Of a stretch of DNA of 64,000 nt, positions 33,339 through 45,099 are shown one piece after another. Position 1 is the stretch's first letter, and the number at the start of each line of letters is the position of its first letter. The stretch lies in contig CAMGYJ010000005.1 of the NCBI GenBank assembly GCA_946122785.1, positions 89,708,547 through 89,772,546 of the forward strand, given 5' to 3'. The notes beneath the pieces are model-generated. The model saw nothing but the letters and a program-made list of their open reading frames with translations. It was not told the origin of the DNA and searched no databases. The DNA is from Linum tenue (taxonomy: Eukaryota > Streptophyta > Magnoliopsida > Malpighiales > Linaceae). A program made the translations under genes and the position numbers.

Positions 33339-34256
33339 GGTAAATACAATATATTAGCCACAACTATTATGCAGTGGAAAATTATAACTGCACTTATCAA
33401 AATACAAATTATTAGTCATAACTACTGTTGTGCGTAAACGAGAGGCTAACAGTCTGTTACTGTTATTAACTTTGTAACGAAAAAACCCACGTCAGCAGTC
33501 ACATCACTTTCCACATTAGATTAATTTTTATTTATAGTTTTCAAACATGAAAAACCAAAAAAAACGAAAACAATATGGCAAAAAACTAAACAAAATGGAG
33601 GGTCTGATTATTTCTCATTCTCCTTCGTGGCTGAACCAATCTCAATTGGGGTCAGACAAAATCTAGAGATCCATTCTTCTCCCCCTCTGCTCAGCCTCTC
33701 CCCGTCGATTAGAAACCCTCCCCGTCACAGAACTCTGATAGACTTCTCAGTTCTCACTTCATCCCCCAGATCTCGTCCACTCCCGTTTCCACCCATCCTC
33801 CGCCTCTGCAGCTCACCTCAGACCATGGATCAAAATTGGTGGTGGTTGCGGCACCGCTTGCCTCGCACGAACTGGACATCTTCTCCCTCACCGATCCTAC
33901 ACTTTCTTCACCACGCCCGAACTTGACGTCTTCCCCTGTCTTCATTCGCCAGAACCAGGTGGGTGCAGATCCACCATTCTCCTGCTCACATATAGATCCT
34001 GGTCCGCTCATCCCTATCAATAAAGCAAGAAATAGAAAAGGATGAACTCGACCAAAATTCAAGATCCACAATCAGAAGCTTAAAGCTTTGTAAGGAGCCT
34101 GCATTAATTGGGACCGGTGACCCCTCCGGTTAAGCAGCAGCGATGCAGAGGGGAAATCGACGGGCATCTAGGTCGGCGTCAAATGCAAATGACCCCTAGG
34201 TAGGTGAGCGAGCTTGAGGTAGGTGGAGAGCTGCTTGGTCTGCCGACCACCGTGAA

Positions 34257-34815
34257 TAGGGGAGGAAATCGGTACGGTATCGGTATCTCAATACCAAATA
34301 CCAAAATATCGAATAACGAATTATACCCTAAAATCAATCTCAATCACAATCCCTAAATAATTTCGGTATCCCAATCAGTACTTCGGTATCCCAAACGGTA
34401 TTATCAAATACGAAATCAATTACCTTTGCAATTGTTTAATATAGGACAAAGAGACTAAACAAATAGTCTTGATTTTGGCTAGTGCTAGGATATGGATAAG
34501 GAGAATGGAGAAGATGTGACATCTCAAGTTTTTATCTTTGATAATCTTTAATTTGACGAATTGGTGGTTGAGGGTCGTGTAGTAGTGAATGAGAGAGAGC
34601 GAGACTAGTTGAGAGAATAAAATACACACTAGATTATATTTCAGTATTTTGGTATATACCGATCCCAATCCCGTAATCCCTAATACCGAATAACAATTGA
34701 AATTGAATCTCAATCCCAATCCCAATCCCAAGAAATAATACGTGTATTTGGTAATACCAAATATAGACAAATTCGGTACGGTATTCGTTATATCCCAAAT
34801 ACCGGTACCAAAGGA
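34257..34815. mobile_element. hAT-like MITE related to 24639-25582
   Basis: Begins TAGGGGAGGAAATCGGTACGG and closes with GGGATATAACG-related inverted sequence near 34815. The interior carries the same CCCAATCAGTACTTCGGTAT units as the 24.6-kb element, inverted. The right end is eroded and no target duplication could be set. Confidence 0.5.
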
Positions 34816-35225
34816 GAGGAAGAAATAGAGGAATAGCTACGGCGAGAGCGAAAAATTAGGGAGAATTGACGAAGTAGACGACGACGAGAGCGAGGAAATT
34901 GGGGGAATCGATGTCCATTTCTCGGTATAGGGTTTCAATTGGGAGTCATCGTCATCATGGTGGTGGGGGAAAGTAAGTCGATTGGAGGATAGGTAGAGAG
35001 GGCAAAGATGGTGGAGGTCGATGAGAGCTAGGGAGGAATCAGGGGTTGAGGGTTTTCTCATTCTTTTATTATTTTTATTTTTTAGGTTCTCTTAATTATT
35101 AGATGCCACGTGAGAAGCCAACTCAACATCGTTGATGCTTAGTCAGCACTACTAACGAAAACATCAACTAGATCTTAACGGTTGGCTAATAATTTGTATT
35201 TTGATAGTTGTGGCTATAATTTTCA

Positions 35226-38200
35226 GGATTTTTTCCAATAATAGCACCTTTTAAAATCAAAATTACAAAACTAGCACATAGCCAAATATTTACAAAAATA
35301 GCACCTTTTAAATCAAACCGCACCTCCAAGATGCGTTTTATAATTAAACCTCACCAGGACGGTGCGTTTTAATTATAAACCGCATCTTAGGGGTGCGGTC
35401 CAATCCACGTCAGCAAACGAACCGCATCATCCGAGTGCGGTTTGTGTTTTCTGGGCAGCGGGCTCGGAGACCGTTGGATGAAGGCGCGATCGGACGGCGG
35501 ACCGCACGCCAGCTCAGCGATCCGCGCCATGGATCGGGGACCGCAGCTGCAAGGTGCGGTCAGCGCCTCGAGAATCAGGGACCGCATCGTAAGAGAGCGT
35601 TTTCGGTGAGGGGAAAATTACCAGACCGCCCCTGAAGGGTGCGGTCTGAAAAGTATAAATACCCCCCCCCCTTCCCCTCTCATTTCTTCACACCACAACC
35701 CATTCTTCCATCTCTCTGTAGAATTATCTCTCTAAACCCTCCCCTCCCAAAAGCCTATGAAATAGTGGTCTGTTGGTTGTGGCTAAGTCCGATCTGCCTT
35801 CAGAAAACATTTCTTTGGTTTTTTCCTCAAAACCCGCCGAGCCGAGCCGAATCTCTGTCCGAATTTCCCGAAAAAATGAGCAAGTGGTGGCAAGGAGAGA
35901 GAGTTTATGTTGATGAATTTCTAGCGGTACGTACTCATTATTCTGGTTTAATTTTTGTTGTTGTTATAAGCTTTTTAATTAATCTATGTACTAACTCGTT
36001 GTTATTTTCTCGTAAGTTGGGGACGACGTGGATATATACAACCAACGGTATTATCTCGAGCAAGGACCGTTGGATCCAACCGACTTGTACGACCAACCCA
36101 ACCATCGGTCAAGGGATGTTTGGAACGATCACCCGGTACATACAATTCTTCATCATTTGTCTTTCTTTTATTTTGCTAATGTATTTAGTGGAATATAAAA
36201 TAAATTTATGTTGAATTTTTAATCGTGTTGGTTGTTTTCAATAATTTAATCGAATACATAGCGCCACTTACTTCGACTCTTTATAAAGAGATGCACATCT
36301 AAGGAAATGGGGTTTTAAGCGATTATCATATCCTCCCATTCCCTGGGAAAATCAGGTATTTAGAGATCCTCGGATCCATCCTTTTTCTGTCAAAAAGACT
36401 GCGTTTCTAAGAAGATGTATACCTCTTCTAAAAGTCTAACGAGTGTTGCTCTATGTTCGATTAAATGATTTAAAACAACCAATATGATTAAATTATTTAC
36501 CAAACAACCAATATGATTTATTTTTATGTGTACAAAATGAATTTTATTAATTTCAAATATTTGAATATGTATGTTTCTCTTTAAATTATTATTCATTTAC
36601 AATGTTATTTATGTTAATTAATTTAGGGTGTTTGTTTTATGATAATATGTATGTATTTCTTTAAATTATTATTGATTTAGAATGTTATTATGTTAATTAT
36701 ACGAAATGTATTTTTATGATAATAAAATTCTGCTCGAAGTTAAATTTTTTTAATTTAATTAATTAAGTTATAAGAAAAAACCCTTACTAATATATAATAA
36801 TTAACGTGTAAATTTTCGCTAGGAGACACAAACAATACTCCACTACAGGGGTACGACCAATGTGCTCCCATTCCACCCAGCTATCTTGCCCTTTCTCAAA
36901 AGGGCACGGTTGTACCCGATTATACATTTTAACGGCATCAAAGTCGATCGCCTACTCATCACCGCATTAGCTGAGAGATGGAGAAAGGAGACTCATTGTT
37001 TCAACTTTAGAGAAGGAGAGGCCACCATCACGCTAAAGGATGTCGCCATCCTAACCCATCTTCCCATGGACGGCAAACCAGTGTGCGCGAGTGATCATCC
37101 CCCCGAGGATCGTGACGGTATGCTTGGTTGGGTTCATTTCATCCACAGTGTTTTGGGGGTGAAAGTACCAGTCAAGGGGAGCGTTGATGCGACCGATCGC
37201 TTGCCACCAATAAGGAAACACCAAGTCTCAATTACTTGGTTGACGAAGTATTTTAGAGACCATTACGAGAGTCATCCCCTAACCAAGGAAAGTCCGGAGG
37301 ATGAGAAGACAAGATATGCTCATGTCTATCTCATAGGCATGATCGGGGGAGTGTTCTTCTCCAAAAAATCAAGCAATCTCATTAGCTGTGGATGGCTTAG
37401 GATCATCCTCGGTAGTTGGGAGGAGATGAGGGAGTTTAGCTGGGCATCCGCTTGCCTAGCTAATATCTACCACAATTTGTGCAATGCGTCTCTAAAATCT
37501 GTGAGGGAGGTCGGCGGCGCAATGTTCATCGTCCAATTTTGGGCTTGGGAGCATATGCCATGGATCGCATCGGTCCAACATCCCGACAGGGATTGGCCAA
37601 TCGATCATCCCTTAAGAGGTGAAGCTTATGGTACAAGGTAAACTTCTCATACCCCATCATGTTTTTCATAACACATTTTCCCTTGTGTTTTAGCTTATTG
37701 TAGTTTCATTATTGTCTTATTAATAAGGTGGCTCGGACACACAACATGCGACAACCTTGCCCAACACAAGTTGGTCGAGTATCGGAGGAGGTTTGAGCGA
37801 CTTTGGGAAGGAGAGGTAACTTCTATACTTCGATCCATTTATATCTTTTTTTCATGGAGTACATGTATTTTTCCAATTCTGATAAACTTAAGTTACTCAT
37901 TTGTTTCTTGTAGATCGCCTTCGATCCATACCCGGAGAACATCGTTCATTGGCATCTCCAGCAATTCCCCGGTCATATCGGGTAATGGTGCACGAGGGTC
38001 CCTCTAATTTGTTTTGGGACCGTGGAGTGGCATTTGCATGAAACAAACCACATCTCCAAGGTGCGGTTTTGCTAGGTCAGGCAAAAATCGCACATCGGCC
38101 ATGCGATTTCTGTAGGTCAGACGTGAAACCGCATGGTCAAGATGCGGTTTTGGCCCAGGATAATAAACCGCACCTTAGAGGTGCGGTTTACTAAGGTGCG

Positions 38201-38324
38201 GTTTATATATAAAACGCACCTGGAGGGTGCGGTCCATAAAAAAGGGTGTTATTTTTGTAAATATTTTCGGCTGGGTGCTATTTTTGTAATTTTTTTAAAA
38301 AGATGCTATTTCTAGAAAAATCCC
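35226..38324 (+). mobile_element. Mutator-like element carrying a plant mobile domain gene
   Basis: Ends GGATTTTTTCCAATAATAGC and, inverted, GGGATTTTTCTAGAAATAGC, with about 110 bp of inverted similarity rich in AATAGCACC. Flanks TAATTTTCA (35217-35225) and TAATTTCCC (38325-38333) match at 7 of 9, fitting an aged 9-bp duplication. The intact left copy of the host element's terminal repeat at 33339-33425 (inverted) reads straight through this point, showing the empty site. The sub-terminal zones at 35310-35650 and 38040-38240 carry about a dozen GGTGCGGT motifs. Confidence 0.85.
35876..37985 (+). CDS. Plant mobile domain (PMD/MAIN-like) protein of a transposon
   Basis: Five exons: 35876-35930, 36017-36135, 36823-37637, 37728-37815 and 37914-37985, with consistent phase. 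It starts MSKWWQGERVYVDEFLA; exon 2 reads VDIYNQRYYLEQGPLDPTDL; exon 3 carries the PMD core (VLPFHPAILPFLKRARLYP, FNGIKVDRLLITALAERW, ATITLKDVAILTHLPMDG), ending QFWAWEHMPWIASV; exon 5 stops at HLQQFPGHIG. PMD proteins occur in transposons and in the host MAIN/MAIL genes that act in silencing and development. Being inside element ends with the usual shape of transposon copies, this is the element's own gene. About 380 aa; MAIN proteins are longer, so the C-terminus may be truncated. Confidence 0.85.
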
Positions 38325-38379
38325 TAATTTCCCACTACTTGATAGTTGTGACTAATATATTGTATTTACCCTAAAAAAA

Positions 38380-38577
38380 TTCAACATCCAAAATTTCAAC
38401 TTCGAAAGAATCTACACATAATTCATTCGAGGAATCCTTCATCAGTGGTTGTGAATGACCAATTTTTCTCAATCTTTTCGACTTATTTTCCCAAGAAGAA
38501 GCAATGACGGTATCTGGGGAATAAGCATATATATCTGCATAAAAGGATATTTATTGGGGCTTAACATTTTTTTGGTA
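38380..38577. other. Short spacer, no gene seen
   Basis: AT-rich, nothing recognisable. Confidence 0.5.
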
Positions 38578-38585
38578 ACATTTGG

Positions 38586-39328
38586 TAGGGGTGACAAACA
38601 CACCCGCAAACCGACCCACCCGTATTTATCGCTAAAACTAAGGTTTTCGGTTGGGTGAGGGTTTTATTTTGTACAACCCGCCTCTTTTTGGTTGGGTTTA
38701 AATTTTGGATTTTGGATTAGACAACCCTTAGAACCCGACCCAACCCGTGTTCCAACTATTGGTATGAGTTCGTATCCAAAAGATATTTATTTTGCATATA
38801 GCCATACTTATGAGAAAATTAAGATATTTCGCAATGTTTTTCTCTCATGATCTCCCTAATCTAATGCATTCTTCGGCTTAAAGTTTAGACATAGATTTAA
38901 TATAGCTATGATTCACGTAATCCTTTTTCTTCTGTACAATTTTAATAGAATAACATATTATGGATGCGTTCGTTTATAACATTTTTAGCCTATTTCAACA
39001 AATGTAGTGAAAAAAACTAGATATATGTTGAACTAAATAACATTTTATTAAAATTTAAACAACATTTATGAATTTTGATACCTTTCACCTCAGTTTACTC
39101 GTTTGGAATTTTAATTAGTCATAAATATGGTATAGAATAAATACATATTTCGTGTTGGGTTGGGTTTTTACTTAATAATATTGCCAACCTGAACCAACCC
39201 AATTAGAAACAGATCGTAGGATTTTAATTTTTTTTGTGGGTTTGGGTTTAATATTTCCCAAACTGTAGTGCATGGGTCGGGTGATTAAAATGGCTAAACC
39301 CGGACCACCCGACCCATGTACACCCCTA
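38586..39328. mobile_element. hAT MITE with perfect 8-bp target duplication
   Basis: Ends TAGGGGTGACAAACACACCC and, inverted, TAGGGGTGTACATGGGTCGG; flanked by ACATTTGG at 38578-38585 and 39329-39336. 743 bp, AT-rich, with GGGTTGGGTTT-type repeats inside. No coding capacity. Confidence 0.9.
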
Positions 39329-39336
39329 ACATTTGG

Positions 39337-40033
39337 GGCTTTAAATGTGTAGATATGATCGAGCAGTATCCCAGAAAGCCGAACTCCCCCAAAGTTCCAA
39401 AGCCTAGAAACTCGACCAACACAACCCTAATTATGTGACATCATGCCCTCTCTACTCAATCTCCACGTCTCGCCCCCTCGAATACTCTAATCCAAAACTC
39501 ACTCTCGGCCTCCACTATGTTGTCTCCCTAACTGAACCTCAAGATCTTACCATTCTCAACACACCCTCCCTATGATTCACACACACACCACATGAAAAGG
39601 ATTAGGAGAAGAAGTAAAGCTCTTCTTGTTCCCTTTTCGACCCACTCTCCTTATGGTTTCACACACGCAAAGAGGATAAGAGGAAGTTGAGATCTTCCGT
39701 TCGTGAACCATTCTCTCGTCGGCCAATTGTCTCCTTCTTCGGTTCGATATCCCGTCCAGTGACTCCTGTCGGCAGGCCATGATATCACTTCTCTCTCCGC
39801 TAAATGCAGGAGATGGAGAATAGGAGGAGATGGAGAGCTTGGGTTGATTGAATGGATGAACGAGATGGATGATAAGAGTAGATGAAGAAAAAAGACAGAA
39901 ATAAGGAGGAGATGAAAAATTGGGAGGGGGGAAGGAGAGACAAAAAGGTGGTGGGGGTCTGGTGGAGTAGATGAATTGCGTTTTTTTATTAATTTAATGG
40001 AGTAAATTGTAAATTTGGTCACTGAAATCTATA
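39337..40033. other. No gene seen
   Basis: CT-rich stretches and short frames without support. Confidence 0.45.
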
Positions 40034-40066
40034 TCTGTCTATCTATCTATCTATCTATCTATCTAT
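40034..40066. repeat. (TATC)n microsatellite at the Helitron 5' end
   Basis: About eight TATC units directly before the Helitron start. Confidence 0.9.
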
Positions 40067-40701
40067 ATCTTCTATACTTAATATTATGGCTATTCAAAAA
40101 TAATTTCTTACCACATAAGCACTTGGTGAATGCACAAGTTGCCAAGGTGGACAATTTTTTTACAAACAAAAAACTATTTATTGATCTGAAGTTGTCTCTC
40201 TCTTCTTTTAATAATTATACTCATTTTTACTAAAATTAAAATAAGTTCATTTTTTAAGAAATATTTAAACAAAAAAAATACACCTAAGTAATAAAACAAA
40301 TTCGATTAAACAAACTATAAAGATGGAAACAAAGAGTGACATATATTGTATTTGTTTAAGCCAAGCTGATTAAATCTGATTAAGTAAATTTTCTACTCTT
40401 TTTTACTAAAACTTAATAATAAGTTACATTTTGATGAAGAAAAAAAAACAGGCACACACATAAATATTAATATTTTTCAATACAAAATATAAACGATGGT
40501 CTAAGAGAAAATAAACGTTTGACAATCAATCGACTTTGAGAAATGAACGATATGACTATATGTTTTTTGCTATCAAACACTCACTTCTTTCCCCATATCA
40601 GACACTTCTTTCTTCACCCAGTTAGGTAAAATTGAAGGAGAGAAACAGAAAGAGAGTAGCTTTATATATAAAAACTTGAGGTTTGCTGGATTTTGATCGA
40701 G

Positions 40702-40890
40702 AGAGGTAAATGTTATTGACATATTTATAGTGAGTCATGAGCGTGGGAGTGAATGTATGACTGAGGGTGCAAAAAAAGGAAAGAAGGAAAGGAAAAGAGG
40801 TAAATGTTATTAGCATATTTATAGTGAGTCATGAGCGTGGGAGTGAATGTATGAGTGAGGGTGCAAAAAAGGAAAGAAGGAAAGGAAAAG
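40702..40890. repeat. 94-bp tandem duplication inside the Helitron
   Basis: TAAATGTTATT recurs at 40707 and 40801; the two copies differ by a few bases. Confidence 0.9.
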
Positions 40891-42393
40891 ACAGCAAGCA
40901 TTGATCATATTATTAGTGTCCACCCTAGCCCGATTAATACGAGGCATTTTGGGGAGGACACACAAGAGTAAAACCGTGCGGATTTGGCCCAAGAAAGAAA
41001 ATATCATACTATTTGAGCAACCCGATTATGACACCTTTTTTATCCATCTCCATGACTCCATGGATGGATGGATAGGTCTTCTCTCAAAACATATTAATTA
41101 TTAATGCAAACTTTTAATTTGTTTCTATCCATTTTCCCATTTTGATTATCTCTCTAGAAATAAAATCCAACATTGAAAATAAGAAATCAAGAAAGTATGT
41201 CAACCACCATAAAAATAAACAAAGCCCTCTTATTAGTTGCTAATTTTTTTTGAGATTTCTAATATTTGTATTCTCATAATTTATAGAGAAGGAAATGTTA
41301 ATGCATACGATTTTTTTCTTTGTATGAGAATAAGAGGCAGGAGTTACACGAGACAACGATAAGATGATAAAATTTTGAGCAGTTGTAACATATTTTTGCC
41401 TGTTGACGAAAAAAGTTAATCTAATCATTGTGAAGATGAGGTGAACCAAGCCGAGGGTTGTCGACTGCTCCCTCTTCCTCCTTGATCTGAAGCTGGCAAC
41501 TGGTCTCATTTTCTCAGCGATATGTTATTGTTTGCGGTTGACTGGCCGAGTTATACTCTTTTTTCCATTTTTTTCTTAATTTCTTCCAAATTATGACTGT
41601 TGGATGGTAAATTTTTCCACTCTCGATGAGTGAATATATTTCTTCTTTGTTTTTTTACTGAGAAGGGTCGCCATATACTTTCATGTATATAAAATATAAT
41701 TAGAAGGTTTAATTGGTTGGACTTAGGGCATACCTAATACCTCCTTTGGTTGAATAATTGATAATTTTTCTTGAATGCCTATTGCAACCCGATTTCTTGA
41801 ATGTTGAAATGGAAAGTAGAGCTGTGATGATTGTTTATTATATTTTATGTTCATTATTGACATGCTACTACTAGCTAGCTATACAATGATGATCTGGTTA
41901 GTAATTAGTAGGTAGCAAAGGGGTTATAAGTAGAAGGGAACATAATTGGGGTTTTATAAAGATCGCGAAGAAGAAAGAAAATGATAATGGTGATTTCTCG
42001 GTTGTCTATTTCGATGTTTTTTTAATTTCTACATGTTTGCGGTGATATTTGTTTGTTTCATTAAGGTGAATTTTCTGCATTGAATCTCTAACTAAAGATT
42101 GATTTTGACATGATTGTTTTCTTACAAACTACTATTTGGATTGATGCATATATTCAGTTCACAAAAGAGGAATCTGAATGATAAAATGAGTTGAGTTGTA
42201 TTGAAGACTACTCCTTTCATTATTTGTCTATGTTGTTATTAGGTAATAAAGCACAATTCTTTTCTGCGGGAGATATGTAGCTCTCTACAACATATAAATT
42301 GTGTTTAAGTATATGTAGTTTAATTTGCTGAAAATATTGCTTTAATAAGGTAGTGACAGCTAATAGTTTTGTTTGTGGTTGGTTTTGCTAGAA

Positions 42394-42678
42394 CATTTCA
42401 AGGTAATTAAACAAGTACGTGGAAGATTGATAGACGTGGATGCTAATGGGTTTCCTCATTATTCCAAAATTGTATGTGTAAGTGATAATACACGATATTC
42501 ATGGGATTTAGATTGGAATATTCTCTATTATCATATACCGACATATGAGAAGGGAGAGAAAATAAAAAGCTCTTCGCTTATTTTTTTATTAATTGAAGCA
42601 TATTTTCTTATTCTAACTTCTTCTTTTGTGGCCGTAAGTTTTTTAACTTCTTTATCACAATTCTGTGCTAAAGAATGA
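42394..42678 (+). pseudogene. Unrecognised open frame in the Helitron, possibly captured
   Basis: Reads HFKVIKQVRGRLIDVDANG, FPHYSKIVCVSDNTRYSWDL and DWNILYYHIPTYEKG before turning hydrophobic and AT-driven. The first ~60 residues look protein-like. No family is recognised. Helitrons often carry host exons, but this is not shown here. Confidence 0.3.
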
Positions 42679-43004
42679 ATAATCTCTTATATTTATAATT
42701 TTAAAGGGCGAGTTCGATAAAAAAAATTCTAAATCAATAAAGAACCGTCTACAAAGAGCTCAGTTAATAAAATTAAAATGTTCATAAATAAACAAAAGGT
42801 GTACAAGTTTGAAATAATACCTGAAATAAGGTAAGTGGGATTTACAATTCCATGTATATTACCTTAGCAAACATAAATAATAATAACAATTAGAATACTA
42901 TAATGAATTATAAAACAACCAAACAAAATACACCGCCCAACGGGCGGGTAAAAAACTAGTTACTTAAAAAGTTAATGTTTCTCAATTCTCACTAAAATAA
43001 ATTT

Positions 43005-44275
43005 GGGTTAATTGCATGGTTGGTCACTGAGATTACAAAAAACGTTCAAGTTTGGTCACTCGAAATATTTAAATCCATTGATGGTACTTCAGTTTGCTAA
43101 AACCGTTCAAGTTTGGTCACTCTCCGTCCAACTCCGTTAACTTTTGCTGATGTGGCAGTCAACTCTCAAAATTGACCGTTAACTTAGTGACGGCATTTAA
43201 AAAATAATAAATAAAATTTAATTTATTTTAATGTCCAACTCATTTTTACCATAAAATAAATAAAATAAAATAAAAAATTATAATAATTATCAAATTTGAG
43301 CTGTTAACGGACAAAAAAGAGACGTTTTTTTCTCTGCAAAAGATGAGCTTAAACATTGCCCCCTGCCACTGTGTTTCTCATCAGAGAGTGGGAGGAGAGA
43401 CAGAGAAAGTGATTGTGGATCATGATTGGAAGATGACGGTGAAAAGTGAAAATCGAAGAACTAAAATGAATCATAGCTAGGCGATGGATCTCACCTTGTA
43501 AGCCTCAGCGGTGTCATATCCAAGAATTACATCATTCATCTTCTCTGCAAGCAAACCCAGATTTCGATTCAAGGAAAACGCACACACAAACTAAGTAGGA
43601 AAGAAATAGCCCGGAAAGATGTACAAGAAGATATCAAAATCAGAGAAGTTGGGTAGCTAACCGTTTTTGTCCAGGACGATGAAAGACATCATATGGGCGC
43701 CATAGTTGGTGACCTTGAGAGACATCTTCCCTCTTTCTTGAGCTCATAAGTCCCGATCTTAGTTACCCCATCACCAGCACCAAAAGCCACTACCAGAAGC
43801 GCGCACTCAAACTCAAACCGAGGAGCAGCAGAGAAGAACAGTATTTGGCCATGGTTACCACTCTGTTTTTGCTTCTAGGCAGGTCTCCCTTCTCCTCTGT
43901 TTTGTTATCTGCAGCTCCCTGATCTGCACTTTATATAATGGGGGAAGGCGTCGCTACTCCGACAAGGAGGAAGTACCCATTTCTATTTGATAATTATTAT
44001 AATTTTTTATTTTATTTATTTATTTTATGGTAAAAATGAGTTGGACATTAAAATAGATCAAATTTTATTTATTATTTTTCAAATACCACGTCACTAAGTT
44101 AACGGTCAACTTTGAGAGTTGATTGCCACATCAGCAAAAGTTAACGGAATTGGACGGAGTGTGACCAAAGTTGAACGGTTTCAGTAAACTGAAGTAACAA
44201 CAATGGATTTAAATATTTCGAGTGACCGAACTTGAACGTTTTTTTAATCTCAGTGACCAACCATACAATTAACCC
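43005..44275. mobile_element. Pack-MULE with 291-bp inverted repeats and perfect 10-bp duplication
   Basis: Terminal repeats 43005-43295 and 43985-44275 begin GGGTTAATTGCATGGTTGG and GGGTTAATTGTATGGTTGG. The flanks are AAATAAATTT on both sides (42995-43004 and 44276-44285). The terminal repeats share CAACTCCGTTAACTT and TGATGTGGCA with the elements at 44320 and 56437, so all belong to one family. The interior carries aldose 1-epimerase exons. Confidence 0.92.
43495..43800 (-). pseudogene. Captured aldose 1-epimerase (galactose mutarotase) exons
   Basis: Minus strand: FGAGDGVTKIGTYELKK, then after a 1-nt shift MSLKVTNYGAHMMSFIVLDK, a GT donor at 43661, an intron of about 117 bp, and EKMNDVILGYDTAEAYK to another donor at 43494. 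This matches the N-terminal pattern of plant galactose mutarotase-like proteins (YELKKG, TNYGA, PDKNGK, DVVLGYD). Catalytic His and Glu lie further on and are absent, so no enzyme is made. Retained splice sites show capture from genomic DNA rather than cDNA. Confidence 0.8.
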
Positions 44276-44319
44276 AAATAAATTTATTCTATTCATAGTC
44301 AGTAAGATTAGTTCAACAG

Positions 44320-44510
44320 TTCAAGTTTCGTCAGTAGCCGCCCAACTCCGTTAACTTTATCTGACATGGCAGTCAACTCTGAGAGTTAATCGTTAAGTAA
44401 GTGACGTGTCAATTAAGAAATAATAAATTATTAAATTAAAAATATTTATTTTCCATCTAATAATTATAAAAATTTAAAAATAGTAAAAGAAACCCTAATA
44501 CATTTAATTC
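44320..44510. repeat. Remnant Mutator terminal repeat of the Pack-MULE family
   Basis: CAACTCCGTTAACTTTATCT, then GACATGGCAGTCAACTCTGA, follow the inner part of the terminal repeat of 43005-44275. It may be the left end of an older element that carried the allene oxide synthase fragment, whose right end would be near 58080-58141. Confidence 0.55.
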
Positions 44511-44689
44511 CCCACCGCGCACACTTAATTGCTTATCCTTCCTGCCTCCGGCGATTACCTCCGCCTGGGAGAATGCTACGCTCCGAAATGAGTTATTCAG
44601 TCCCAAATCTACTCTGCCGTCACCATAGATACAGAGTCACCGCCACCTCCGACCCTAATGACAAGAGGACGGAGGCTAATGGAAAACCC

Positions 44690-45099
44690 CACCGACTATG
44701 AGATGCAGAGGGAAGAACTCTGTGGCATCTTCTCCATCACTGCCATCTTTGCGGCGGTCGCGGATCTGATTTCCTCAGCGAGTCGGGTGTGAAGCTCCAT
44801 GGCCGCCCACCGGATCCACTACATCAGCCTCGGGAACAGGATCTTGAACCCGCCCCAGGAGTTGAAGCAGATGGCGAACACGATGTTGTGGCAGGCCTCC
44901 TCCCTCCAGATCCCCGACTACTCGGCCTCATCGAGAATCGATCCGGCCGCGGAGGAGAAGAACTCGTAGAGGCGGTGGTAGTCGCTGAGGGTGGCCTCCT
45001 CGACTTCCTTCGGCAGCCGGACGGAGAGGATCGGGGTGAGGTTGAAGAGAACTGAGAACCCACATCGAGGACAGCGTCGACGCGTCTTTCCCCCAAGGG
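44690..45099 (-). pseudogene. Allene oxide synthase (CYP74) pseudogene, downstream part
   Basis: Minus strand reads GKDASTLSSMWVL, then LFNLTPILSVRLPKEVEE, SDYHRLYEFFSSAAGSILDE, EEACHNIVFAICFNSWGGFK, AMELHTRLAEEIRS and MAVMEKMPQ. This is the I-helix region of CYP74: FNSWGG is the family's replacement of the usual P450 oxygen-binding motif. Two in-frame TAG codons, a frameshift after WVL and the loss of about 12 residues (HTFRLPPALVK in relatives) show it is dead. The plus-strand frame at 44789-45055 is its shadow. The 5' part continues at 56358-56437 and 57966-58077 beyond two insertions. Confidence 0.85.

Larger units (their letters stand above)
33339..38370. mobile_element. Non-autonomous Mutator-like element with perfect 9-bp target duplication
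   Basis: Left terminus GGTAAATACAATATATTAGC at 33339 and its inverted partner ending TATATTGTATTTACC at 38370, flanked by CTAAAAAAA at 33330-33338 and 38371-38379. The terminal repeats run about 80 bp. The right one is cut in two by the element at 35226-38324. With that and the hAT-like insertion at 34257 removed, about 1.4 kb remains. It holds no clear gene; a Ser/Pro-rich frame at 33627-33926 looks like a captured 5' UTR. Confidence 0.88.
40068..42959 (+). mobile_element. Non-autonomous Helitron
   Basis: The 5' end is TCTTCTATACTTAATATT after an A; the 3' end is CTAG followed by T, as expected for insertion between A and T. A 6-bp-stem hairpin (CCGCCC AAC GGGCGG, 42933-42947) lies 8 nt before CTAG, the standard Helitron 3' structure. 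The 2.9 kb has no Rep/helicase, so it depends on another element. It includes a tandem duplication and an unrecognised open frame. Confidence 0.8.

Noticed and set aside
44789..45055. 88-aa plus-strand open frame
   Set aside because: It is the antisense shadow of the GC-rich allene oxide synthase fragment.
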